Below, one piece after another: positions 1-6,610 of a stretch of DNA of 49,147 bases. Origin of the DNA: Actinomyces israelii DSM 43320 (GTDB taxonomy: Bacteria; Actinomycetota; Actinomycetes; Actinomycetales; Actinomycetaceae); the NCBI RefSeq assembly GCF_000711965.1, contig NZ_JONS01000028.1:1-49147 (forward strand), in the 5' to 3' direction. The notes under the pieces were generated by a model. It was not told the DNA's origin and made no database searches. It saw only the letters and a list, made by a program, of their open reading frames with translations. The position numbers and the translations under genes are program-made. The first letter of the stretch is position 1. Each line of letters opens with the position of its first letter.

Positions 1-782
1 CCGCACACCGGCGCCAGGGCGCCGTCGAGCAGGCCCGCGCCCCGGTCCACCAGCCGGGACGCCACCAGGCGCGACACCCCCGCCCGGCACGCCACCTCGC
101 CGGCGGCGCTCCACCGCCCCGCCGGGGCCACCTCCCCAGACACCACCGCACCCGACCCGTCCGGAGCGTGACAGCGGGACAGACCATCACCCCGACCCTC
201 GTCCCAACCGTCCCGGCCGTCGTCCTGGATGTCGTCCTGGGTGTCGTCGCTGTCGGGCCGGCCGGGCCGGTCGGGCCGGTAGGGCAGGCCGCTCATCTCC
301 GGGCAGCGGGCCATGCAGGCCGCCACCACCGCCTGGGCCCACTGCGCCCAGGCGGCCAGACGACCGCAGGCCGCCACCAGCTCGCCGAGCACCTCCGCAC
401 CCAGGCCCACCAGGGCCCCCACGCCCCGGCCGTCGACCACCACCGACCCCGCGGCCTCAGCCAGAGCCCGCTCACCAGGGCCCACCAGCCCCCCAAGAAG
501 CCCAGCACCCCCACCAGCACCGTCGTCCCCGGCAGCGGTGTCGTCGGCCGGGGCGGCAGGACCACCGGCCGGCCCAGCAGCGCCGTCGTCGGCCGGGGCG
601 GCGGGGGCCAGCAGCGGCGCCACCGCCCGCTCGACCACGCCCGCCAGAACCGCCCCCGGCACCATCCCCGACAGCGCCGCCGTCACGGCCTCGAGCCCAT
701 CAAAGCCCTCGGGCGGGGCGCCGTCACCGGCACCGTCCGCACCACCCGGCACGGACGGCTCGGCGCCCCAGTCTTCGAACAT
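1..782 (-). CDS. DUF222/HNH-endonuclease-type protein, N-terminal part (runs off window)
   Basis: An open reading frame on the minus strand starts at ATG 782 and stays open to the window edge, so the C-terminus is missing. The visible 260 residues are very rich in Ala, Gly, Pro and Asp. Around residues 140-165 there is an Ala/Trp-rich helix (AACGRLAAWAQWAQAVVAAC). Near the edge comes a stretch of the type RWSAAGEVACRAGVSRLVAS. Both match the style of the actinobacterial DUF222 (13E12-like) family, which normally ends in an HNH nuclease domain; that part would lie outside the window. The function of the family is poorly known. The low-complexity linker (repeated GPAAPADD-like units) makes the N-terminus hard to align. 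The start is supported by a leaderless-type promoter just upstream. Family assignment is an inference from two short stretches. Confidence 0.55.
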   Translation of the reverse strand, partial: MFEDWGAEPSVPGGADGAGDGAPPEGFDGLEAVTAALSGMVPGAVLAGVVERAVAPLLAPAAPADDGAAGPAGGPAAPADDTAAGDDGAGGGAGLLGGLVGPGERALAEAAGSVVVDGRGVGALVGLGAEVLGELVAACGRLAAWAQWAQAVVAACMARCPEMSGLPYRPDRPGRPDSDDTQDDIQDDGRDGWDEGRGDGLSRCHAPDGSGAVVSGEVAPAGRWSAAGEVACRAGVSRLVASRLVDRGAGLLDGALAPVC

Positions 783-818
783 GTGTACAGGATAGCATCT
801 GCCACCCCTCCACCACAA
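783..818 (-). promoter_or_regulatory. Probable leaderless promoter of the DUF222-type gene
   Basis: On the minus strand TTGTGG (818-813) and TATCCT (794-789) are separated by 18 bp. The expected transcription start, six to seven bases after the -10 box, falls on or next to the A of the ATG at 782. No Shine-Dalgarno sequence is visible. This fits leaderless translation, which is common in Actinobacteria. Not verified experimentally. Confidence 0.4.
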
Positions 819-890
819 CCCCCACAACCCCGGAATCCCAGCACAAAACCGGATCCCCGACAACCCCCACACGCGCAGAGCCCGACCTTG

Positions 891-920
891 ACGCGGAACC
901 GGACCGATCTCGACGAAAGG
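891..920 (+). repeat. Dispersed intergenic repeat, copy A
   Basis: Core GGACCGATCTCGACG preceded by GCGGAACC. Related copies lie at 26709-26739 (reverse), 35767-35783 and 45470-45505 (reverse). This copy lies just downstream of the lactate permease stop codon. See the finding on dispersed repeats. Confidence 0.6.
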
Positions 921-945
921 GGTGGGCGGGAGGGGGGGCGCCTGC

Positions 946-2637
946 TTAGGCTGGCATGTAGGCCCCGAGCCAGCCCTGCGCGGCGATGAAGACCAGCGCC
1001 CCCAGCAGCACGAGCAGCCCGATCGAGAACGGCGCGGCCTTCTTGAGGATCTCCGCGTCCTTCCCGGGCGCCTGGACCGCCGTGGTGACGACGGCGAGGT
1101 TCTGCGGCGAGACGATCTTGCCCAGGCCGCCTCCGATGGTGTTGGCCGCCAGGAGGATGCGCGGGTCCAGGTTCGCGGTCTGCGCGGCGGTGGCCTGCAG
1201 GTTGGCGAACAGGGCGCCGGCGCTCGTCGCCGAGCCCGCCACGGCCGTGCCGATCCACCCCAGGGCCGGGGACAGGAAGGCGAAGGCCGCTCCCGTGGTG
1301 GCCAGCGCGGCTCCCACGGCGCTGGTCTGGCCCGAGAAGTTCATCACGTAGGCCAGCGCCATGACAGTGGCGATCGTGAGGATCGACATGCGCAGCGTGT
1401 AGATCGTCTCCGGCAGCGCCCGGAGCATGCGCCCCGCGCTCACTCGGAACAGGCCGCCCGAGGAGCGCCGGGAGTAGACGATCGTCACGATCAGGGCCGT
1501 CAGGAAGATCCACGTGCCCGGGTTGGACAGGGTCTGCAGAGTGTAGATCGCCGACGACGAGGCCTCGCCGGACTCGGTGAGCAGCCGGCCGTGGACGCCG
1601 GGCCAGGGGATCTTGATGTCCGTGCCCGACAGGACCTTGGACAGGTCGACCCCGATCTTCCACAGCTTGGTGATGCCGATCATGATGACGACCAGGACGT
1701 AGGGCAGCAGGGCGAGAGCGATGCGCTCGGTGTCGGGCTTGTCGTCGGCGCTGGTCTCCGAGCGGTACTCCTCGGGGGTGGTCGGCGTCCACACCAGGAG
1801 GAAGAGGTAGGAGGCGGCGAACCCCAGGAGGGCCGCCAGGACGCTGGTGAGCTCGTAGGAGATGTACGGGGCGATGAAGTGCCCGCCCCCGGTGGCCAGC
1901 CCGGCGACCAGGGCCAGGGGCCACAGCTGGCGCACCGCGCGGACGCCGTCGAGGATCCCCAGCAGGAGGAAGGGCATGAGTACGCAGATGACCCAGGTGA
2001 AGTGGGTCATAATGATCCCGATGAGCGTGGGGTCCTGGCCGCCGCCGAGGCTCGCGGCGGTGGTCACCGGAATGGCCATGGCGCCGAAGCCCACGTATAT
2101 GGCGTTGCCGACGATCGTCACGAGCGCGGCCTTGATCTTGTCCAGGCCGAGGGTCACGAGCATGGCGGCGGTGATCGCCACCGGCGCCCCGAAGCCGGCC
2201 AGGCCCTCCAGCAGGCCGCAGAAGCAGAAGGCGACGATGAGCGCCTGGGCGCGCATGTCCCCCTTGCCAATGGCGTTGAACACGGCCCGCAGGTCCTTCG
2301 AGCGCCCGGAGACCTCGGTGAGGTTGTAGAGCCACACCGCGGCGAGAATGATGTAGATGATCGGCACGAAGCCCATGGCCAGGCCCTGCGTGCCCGACAG
2401 GAGCGTCATGCCCGCCGGCATGTGGAAGCACACGACCGCCAGCACCGCGGACAGCGCGAGCGCAATGATCGAGCACCAGTGGGTGGCGACCTTGAAGGCG
2501 CCCATGAGGACGAAGAAGGCGATCAGGGGCACGAGACCCACGACCGCCGTGAGGAACACGTTGCCGCCCACCGCCGTCGTTGACGGGGTGAAGGACGCCT
2601 GGGCGGCGCCGAGGAGCGGAAGGACGTCGAGAGGCAT
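946..2637 (-). CDS. lldP: L-lactate permease (LctP/LldP family)
   Basis: A 563-residue polytopic membrane protein that imports L-lactate (and related 2-hydroxy acids) with protons. Almost the whole length is hydrophobic segments in the LctP arrangement. Family-typical blocks include LLEGLAGFGAPVAITAAML in the first third and SALGWIGT-type, SATSAGALFANLQ and NTIGGGLGKIVSPQN stretches in the last third. Length matches the family (about 530-590). The frame is open far upstream, but ATG 2637 is chosen because GGAG lies five bases before it and the family N-terminus begins there; the upstream extension is not lactate-permease-like. It is divergent from the persulfide operon. No lactate dehydrogenase genes (lutABC, lldD) are next to it here. 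A large palindrome lies in its leader. Confidence 0.93.
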   Translation of the reverse strand: MPLDVLPLLGAAQASFTPSTTAVGGNVFLTAVVGLVPLIAFFVLMGAFKVATHWCSIIALALSAVLAVVCFHMPAGMTLLSGTQGLAMGFVPIIYIILAAVWLYNLTEVSGRSKDLRAVFNAIGKGDMRAQALIVAFCFCGLLEGLAGFGAPVAITAAMLVTLGLDKIKAALVTIVGNAIYVGFGAMAIPVTTAASLGGGQDPTLIGIIMTHFTWVICVLMPFLLLGILDGVRAVRQLWPLALVAGLATGGGHFIAPYISYELTSVLAALLGFAASYLFLLVWTPTTPEEYRSETSADDKPDTERIALALLPYVLVVIMIGITKLWKIGVDLSKVLSGTDIKIPWPGVHGRLLTESGEASSSAIYTLQTLSNPGTWIFLTALIVTIVYSRRSSGGLFRVSAGRMLRALPETIYTLRMSILTIATVMALAYVMNFSGQTSAVGAALATTGAAFAFLSPALGWIGTAVAGSATSAGALFANLQATAAQTANLDPRILLAANTIGGGLGKIVSPQNLAVVTTAVQAPGKDAEILKKAAPFSIGLLVLLGALVFIAAQGWLGAYMPA

Positions 2638-2679
2638 GAGGACTCCGAGATCGGTGGCGGAGGACGGACGGTCGCGAGA

Positions 2680-2701
2680 GCCCGGGCACCGGTGCCCGGG
2701 C
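2680..2701. promoter_or_regulatory. 22-bp perfect palindrome in the lldP leader
   Basis: The arms GCCCGGGCACC and GGTGCCCGGGC are exact reverse complements with no spacer, centred about 53 bp upstream of the lldP start codon. As DNA it could be an operator. As lldP leader RNA it would form a 9-bp stem with a CCGG loop. It does not match the TGGT-N3-ACCA site of GntR-type lactate regulators. Confidence 0.5.
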
Positions 2702-2784
2702 GTGCGGAGCGCGACGAGACGAAGACGATCATGCCATGTCATCGCCGTCCGGCGCACGGCCCGCGGCGGGGCGGGCGCGCCGCC

Positions 2785-2813
2785 TTGACCGCCTATGCCC
2801 CCCGGGGTATAGG
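2785..2813 (+). promoter_or_regulatory. Promoter of the persulfide-stress operon
   Basis: TTGACC (2785-2790) and TATAGG (2808-2813) are spaced by 17 bp, close to the housekeeping consensus. Operator 1 overlaps the spacer and -10 box, and operator 2 lies just after the expected transcription start, so a bound repressor would block initiation. Confidence 0.7.
2795..2810. promoter_or_regulatory. CsoR/CstR-like operator 1
   Basis: Imperfect palindrome ATGCCCCCCGGGGTAT. It matches the perfect operator 2 at 13 of 16 positions, with both G/C blocks in place. It overlaps the -10 element. Confidence 0.65.
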
Positions 2814-2827
2814 CTGGGCGTCGCAAG

Positions 2828-2843
2828 ATACCCCTAGGGGTAT
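2828..2843. promoter_or_regulatory. CsoR/CstR-like operator 2
   Basis: Perfect 16-bp palindrome ATACCCCTAGGGGTAT, essentially the textbook site of CsoR/CstR-type repressors. Its centre is 33 bp (about three helical turns) from the centre of operator 1, so two regulator tetramers would bind the same face of the DNA. The gene for the likely ligand protein is the third gene of the operon. Confidence 0.85.
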
Positions 2844-2866
2844 ATTCGACGTGCGAGGAGAGACCC

Positions 2867-3043
2867 ATGTGCCGACCCGTGACCTGCAGGACGTGCGGAA
2901 AGACGACGTGGGCCGGCTGCGGCCGGCACGTCGCACGGGTGAAGGCGGGCGTGCCGGCGGGGCAGTGGTGCACCTGCGAGCGCGACTCCCCCGCCTCCGC
3001 GACCGCCGGCGGCCTGCTGGCGCGCCTGCTCGGAAGGCGCTGA
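2867..3043 (+). CDS. Small cysteine-rich (zinc-ribbon-like) protein of the persulfide operon
   Basis: A 58-residue protein beginning MCRPVTCRTCGKTTWAGCG and carrying a second Cys pair (WCTC) near residues 35-38. Cysteines at 2, 7, 10 and 18 plus the later CxC suggest a zinc or other metal site. The first half resembles a small uncharacterised protein, conserved across Actinobacteria, of the type MCRPVTCxxCGKTTWxGCG. ATG 2867 has a good ribosome site (GAGGAGAG, 2855-2862). It is the first gene of the operon, and its stop is 3 bp before the GTG of the reductase. Its biochemical role is unknown. Placement suggests a part in sulfane-sulfur handling (inference). Confidence 0.75.
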   Translation: MCRPVTCRTCGKTTWAGCGRHVARVKAGVPAGQWCTCERDSPASATAGGLLARLLGRR

Positions 3044-3046
3044 GCC

Positions 3047-4792
3047 GTGAGCCCCGCCGCCCCCGCTGCCCGCTCCGTGCCCGAGGCGCCGCCGCGCCGC
3101 ATTGTCATTGTCGGGGGCGTCGCCGCCGGCATGAGCGCCGCCACCCGCCTGCGCCGCCTCGATGAGAGCGCCGCCATCACCGTCGTCGAGCGCAGCGAGC
3201 ACGTCTCCTTCGCCAACTGCGGCCTGCCCTACTACGTCGGCGGCGTCATCGCCGAGCGCGACGACATCCTCCTGCAGACCCCCGCCTCGCTGGCCGCTCG
3301 CTTCGCCCTCGACGTGCGCGTGCGCGCCGAGGCCACCGCCATCGACCGCGCCGCCCGCACCGTCCGCGTGCGCACCACCGGCCCCGACGGCGGCGCCGCC
3401 GAGGAGGACCTGCCCTACGACGCCCTGGTCCTGGCGCCGGGCGCCCGGCCCGTCCTCCCGCCGATCTCCGGCATGGAGCGGGCCCTGACCCTGCGCGACG
3501 TCGCCGACGCCGATGCCCTGGTCCGCGCCGTCGCCACCGCCGGTGGCGACGGCGGCCCGGCCCGCAGCGCCGTCGTCCTGGGGGCCGGCTTCATCGGGGT
3601 GGAGACCGCCGAGAACCTCCACCGCCGCGGCCTGGCCGTCACCCTCGTCGAGCTCGCCGACCACGTGCTGCCCCCGCTCGACCCCGAGATGGCCGCCCCC
3701 GTGGCCGCCCGCCTGCGCGAGGCCGGCGTCGAGGTGCGCACCGGCGTGACCATCGCCGAGCTGGGGCTGCGCGAGGCGGTCCTCACCGACGGCGCCGCCG
3801 TGGCCGCCGACCTCGTCGTCGCCGCCGTCGGAGTCCGCCCCGACACCGCGCTGGCCCGCGCCGCCGGCCTGGAGGTCGACGAGCGCGGCGGCATTGTCGT
3901 GGGTCCCGACCAGCGCACCAGCGACCCCGCGATCTGGGCGGCCGGCGACGCCGCCGTCAAGACCGGCGCCATTGACGGGGCCCCCGCCCATATCGCCCTG
4001 GCCCAGACCGCCAACCGCCACGGCCGCGTCGTCGCCGACTCGATCATGGGACGGCGGGCCGCCGCCGCGCCCGCCATAGGCACCGCCATCGTCGACGTCC
4101 TCGGCCTCCAGGCCGCCATGACCGGCTGGAGCGAGACTCGCGCCCGCGCCGCCGGCCTCGACGTCGTCTGCGTCCACGTCCACCCCGACGACCACGCCTC
4201 CTACTACCCGGGCGCCCGAGCCATGAGCCTCAAGCTCGTGGCCGAGGCCGGCACCGGGAGGATCCTCGGCGCCCAGGGCGTGGGGCCCTCCGGCGTCGAC
4301 AAGCGCATTGACGTGATCTCCACCGCAATCCGCGGCGGACTGCGGGCCCCCGACCTCGCCGACCTGGAGACCGCCTACGCCCCGCCCTTCGGCGCCGCCA
4401 AGGACCCGGTCGCCATGCTCGGCCTGGTGGCCGACAACGTCCTGAGCGGGCTGACCCCCACCCTCCAGTGGCACGAGCTCGACGCCGCCCGCGCCGCCGG
4501 GGCGGGCCTGGTCGATGTGCGCACCCCCGCCGAGTACGCGCGCGGGCACATCCCCGGGGCCCTCAACATCCCCGTCGACCGGCTGCGCGGACACCTCGAC
4601 ACGCTTCCCGACGGCCCCCTCATCGTCTCCTGCCAGGTCGGCCTGCGCGGCCACGTCGCCGCCCGCCTGCTCCTCCAGCGCGGCCGCGAGGTGCGCAACC
4701 TCGACGGCGGCTACCGCACCTGGTCGGCGGTGCACGGCGCCGGCGCGGTCGGCCCGGAGCCGGGCCCCGCGCCCGCGGCCGAGGAGGCGTGA
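3047..4792 (+). CDS. CoA-disulfide reductase/polysulfide reductase with C-terminal rhodanese domain
   Basis: A 581-residue fusion of an FAD/NAD(P)H-dependent disulfide reductase and a rhodanese (CoADR-Rhd type, related to NADH-dependent persulfide reductase). FAD fold: IVIVGGVAAGMSAA at residues 19-32. The single active-site cysteine of the CoADR family is C58 in SFANCGLPYY. A second dinucleotide fold (VVLGAGFIGVETAENL) sits near residue 175. The rhodanese domain covers about 474-575, with catalytic C529 in SCQVGLRG. The family reduces CoA persulfide or polysulfide to release H2S; the rhodanese delivers sulfane sulfur. GTG 3047 lies 3 bp after the previous stop, implying coupled translation. 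It is followed 2 bp later by the cstR-type gene, and the operon is under the twin operators. Confidence 0.9.
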   Translation: MSPAAPAARSVPEAPPRRIVIVGGVAAGMSAATRLRRLDESAAITVVERSEHVSFANCGLPYYVGGVIAERDDILLQTPASLAARFALDVRVRAEATAIDRAARTVRVRTTGPDGGAAEEDLPYDALVLAPGARPVLPPISGMERALTLRDVADADALVRAVATAGGDGGPARSAVVLGAGFIGVETAENLHRRGLAVTLVELADHVLPPLDPEMAAPVAARLREAGVEVRTGVTIAELGLREAVLTDGAAVAADLVVAAVGVRPDTALARAAGLEVDERGGIVVGPDQRTSDPAIWAAGDAAVKTGAIDGAPAHIALAQTANRHGRVVADSIMGRRAAAAPAIGTAIVDVLGLQAAMTGWSETRARAAGLDVVCVHVHPDDHASYYPGARAMSLKLVAEAGTGRILGAQGVGPSGVDKRIDVISTAIRGGLRAPDLADLETAYAPPFGAAKDPVAMLGLVADNVLSGLTPTLQWHELDAARAAGAGLVDVRTPAEYARGHIPGALNIPVDRLRGHLDTLPDGPLIVSCQVGLRGHVAARLLLQRGREVRNLDGGYRTWSAVHGAGAVGPEPGPAPAAEEA

Positions 4793-4794
4793 GC

Positions 4795-5064
4795 ATGGCG
4801 GTTCGCCTCGACCCCGATGAGCTGCGCCCGGCCATCACCCGCCTCAAGCGGGCGCGCGGCCAGCTCGACGCCGTCATCCGCATGCTCGAGGACGGCCAGG
4901 ACTGCGAGCGGACGGTCACCCAGATCGCCGCCGTCTCCAGGGCCGTCGACCGGGCGGGCTACGCCGTTATCGCCACGGGCATGCGCGCCTGCTTCGCGGC
5001 CGACCCCACCGGTGAGACCGTGGACGCCGCCCGCCTGGAGAAGATGTTCCTGGCCCTGAGCTGA
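4795..5064 (+). CDS. cstR: CstR/CsoR-family persulfide-responsive repressor
   Basis: An 89-residue all-helical DUF156 (CsoR-family) repressor. C37 and C66 are 29 residues apart, as in copper-sensing CsoR and persulfide-sensing CstR. The copper ligand His expected four residues before the second Cys is Gly62 (ATGMRAC), so the copper site is incomplete and the pattern is that of CstR. CstR forms Cys-Cys polysulfide links and releases DNA when sulfane sulfur rises. It very probably represses its own operon through the two palindromes upstream of 2867. ATG 4795 is 2 bp after the reductase stop. It could be a plain CsoR paralogue, but there is no copper exporter in the window and the operon is a sulfur one. 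Confidence 0.88.
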   Translation: MAVRLDPDELRPAITRLKRARGQLDAVIRMLEDGQDCERTVTQIAAVSRAVDRAGYAVIATGMRACFAADPTGETVDAARLEKMFLALS

Positions 5065-5080
5065 GCCGGGTCTGGCTCAG
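5061..5080. terminator. Bidirectional terminator hairpin
   Basis: CTGAGCC (5061-5067) and GGCTCAG (5074-5080) form a perfect 7-bp stem with a 6-nt loop. It includes the stop codons of both converging genes (cstR on plus, the 211-aa gene on minus). There is no U-tract, as is usual in high-GC actinobacteria. Confidence 0.6.
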
Positions 5081-5712
5081 GGCGTCGGCGCGGTCGGCAC
5101 GGGGCCGGGCCGGATCGGGGCGCGCTGGACCGGCTGGATCGGGTCGCGCTGGAGGTCGGCGGGGGCGACCCGGTCGGCCAGGGCGATGACCTCGCCGATC
5201 AGCGGCTGGACCTGGGCCGGGGTCGTGCCCCACACGCGCATGAGGACGTCCACGGGCACCGTGGGCAGGCCGGCCTTGCGCAGCACGACGACGGCGCTGG
5301 GGCGCACGGTGGAGCCCATCGCATTGCCCCTGGCGAGCGCCCAGTAGCCCGCTGTGCCGGGGTTGGGGCGCAGGCGGCGCGGCTCGCCGCCCGGCAGGTT
5401 CTCGTTGAGCAGGGCCAGCTGGGTGGCGTGGCGGCCCTCCTTGGAGCTGTCGTCGTAGGCAATGACCAGGCTCAGGTCGACGGCGAAGACCCTCTGCAGG
5501 CCGTCGCCCACGTGCAGGAGCCGCGCCAGCGGGGCGCGGCGCTCGATCCGCCTCAGGGTGACCAGGAGCTCCTCGAGGTTGGCCCGTCGGCGGGGATCCG
5601 CGCCGGTCATGCCTGACGTGCGCCGACGCGCCTCCGCGCGCTCCCACCCCGGCGGAGGGAATTCGGGCACCACGATCCAGGTCGAGGCGTTCGGGGTGAC
5701 GGCGATCTGCAT
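5077..5712 (-). CDS. Protein of unknown function (211 aa)
   Basis: I do not recognise this protein. It is soluble, without a signal peptide or membrane segment. Residues 20-55 are basic and Arg-rich; residues 60-180 look like a folded alpha/beta domain (VFAVDLSLVIAYDD, LALLNENLPGG, SAVVVLRKAGLPTVPVDV). A Pro/Arg-rich tail follows (about 190-211). ATG 5712 has AAGGAG eight bases upstream, which supports it as a real gene start. It stands alone between the persulfide operon and the RDD-FHA gene, convergent with the first and divergent from the second. The promoter regions of this gene and the RDD-FHA gene share only about 75 bp, so co-regulation with the signalling cluster is possible. Confidence 0.7.
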   Translation of the reverse strand: MQIAVTPNASTWIVVPEFPPPGWERAEARRRTSGMTGADPRRRANLEELLVTLRRIERRAPLARLLHVGDGLQRVFAVDLSLVIAYDDSSKEGRHATQLALLNENLPGGEPRRLRPNPGTAGYWALARGNAMGSTVRPSAVVVLRKAGLPTVPVDVLMRVWGTTPAQVQPLIGEVIALADRVAPADLQRDPIQPVQRAPIRPGPVPTAPTP

Positions 5713-5776
5713 CCTGAAGACTCCTTGTGCGTCGCGTGTGCCGCGGCGGTCGGCGCTCGTAGGACGCTACTCATCT

Positions 5777-5788
5777 TATGCTGTAGTC
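5777..5788 (+). promoter_or_regulatory. Possible -10 box placing a leaderless start on the RDD-FHA gene
   Basis: TATGCT (5777-5782) is followed six bases later by the GTG at 5789. No Shine-Dalgarno sequence is present. No good -35 box is visible, so this rests on spacing alone. Confidence 0.35.
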
Positions 5789-6508
5789 GTGCCAGCAACA
5801 GTTCCCGTGCCCGCCTCGCCCGTGCAGCGTCTTGTCGCCGGTGGGATCGACGTCCTGCTCGTGACCGGGATCTGCGCGTTCCTGCCGATCCACCTGATAT
5901 GGAGGCTGGCGTGCGCGGGGCTCGTGCTCGTGGTGCTCGTGGTGATCCAGGCGCTCACCGGCGTCGGCCCCGGCGGAGCCGTCATGGGGATGCGCCTGCA
6001 CCGGGTCTCGCGCGGCGGCAACAGCCCTGGGCTGGCGGCCGTGGGGCGCGCGGGCCTCATGGCGGTGGCCGCTGTGGCGAGTCTGGGGGCGGTGCCCGTG
6101 GTCATGGTGGTGCGCGCGGACGCGACCGGTCTGCGGCGCACCTGGTATGACCGGATCTCGGGGACCATGCTGGTCTCCAGGCGCTCGCACATGATGTACA
6201 CCCTAGTTCTCGATGGGCGATCCGTGCTGGTGGACGCCCCGGTGCTCCTGGGGCGGGCCCCGGAGCGCAGCCCCGGGCGCGAGGGCGTGCGCCTGGTCTC
6301 CGTGCCCTCCGACGACGCGACGGTCTCCAAGACCCACGCCCTGCTCGAACCCACTCCGGAGGGGATTGCGGTGACCGATCTCGGCTCGACCAATGGCACC
6401 TATCTGGTCGATTCTCAGGGCAGCCACGAGCTGTCTCCCGGTCTCGCCGAGACAGTGCCCAGGGGAGGGGCTATATACTTCGGCGAAGCTGAGTGCCGTG
6501 TTCGGTGA
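5789..6508 (+). CDS. RDD-family membrane protein with C-terminal FHA domain
   Basis: A 239-residue protein. The N-terminal half is an RDD domain with hydrophobic segments (for example FLPIHLIWRLACAGLVLVVL) and the family-type Gly-rich turn GVGPGGAVMGMRL. The C-terminal half, about 135-239, is an FHA domain with GRAPERSPG, SKTHALLE and DLGSTNGTYL. FHA domains bind phosphothreonine peptides, so this is probably a membrane-anchored reader of phosphorylation by the kinase encoded 2.5 kb downstream. The frame is open from 5462, but GTG 5789 is chosen because the RDD domain begins there and a -10-like box lies six bases upstream. A second protein with the same architecture and a much longer linker is encoded at 9824-11689, suggesting old duplication. 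Confidence 0.82.
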   Translation: MPATVPVPASPVQRLVAGGIDVLLVTGICAFLPIHLIWRLACAGLVLVVLVVIQALTGVGPGGAVMGMRLHRVSRGGNSPGLAAVGRAGLMAVAAVASLGAVPVVMVVRADATGLRRTWYDRISGTMLVSRRSHMMYTLVLDGRSVLVDAPVLLGRAPERSPGREGVRLVSVPSDDATVSKTHALLEPTPEGIAVTDLGSTNGTYLVDSQGSHELSPGLAETVPRGGAIYFGEAECRVR

Positions 6509-6610
6509 CGTGTCCGGTCAAAGTCCGGAGGCGCGGCCGGGCGCGCTCGGCAACCGCTACCGCGTCGCCGCTCACCACCTCACCCACTGGGTGGGACAAA
6601 GGAGGAGACA

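Noticed and set aside
922-2583. Plus-strand open frame opposite the lactate permease
   Set aside because: Gln/Arg/His-rich shadow translation with no motif; the minus strand encodes a clear permease.
2638-3216. N-terminal extension of the lactate permease up to 3216
   Set aside because: It would run through the divergent promoter and the opposite-strand genes, has no family similarity, and ATG 2637 has a ribosome site.
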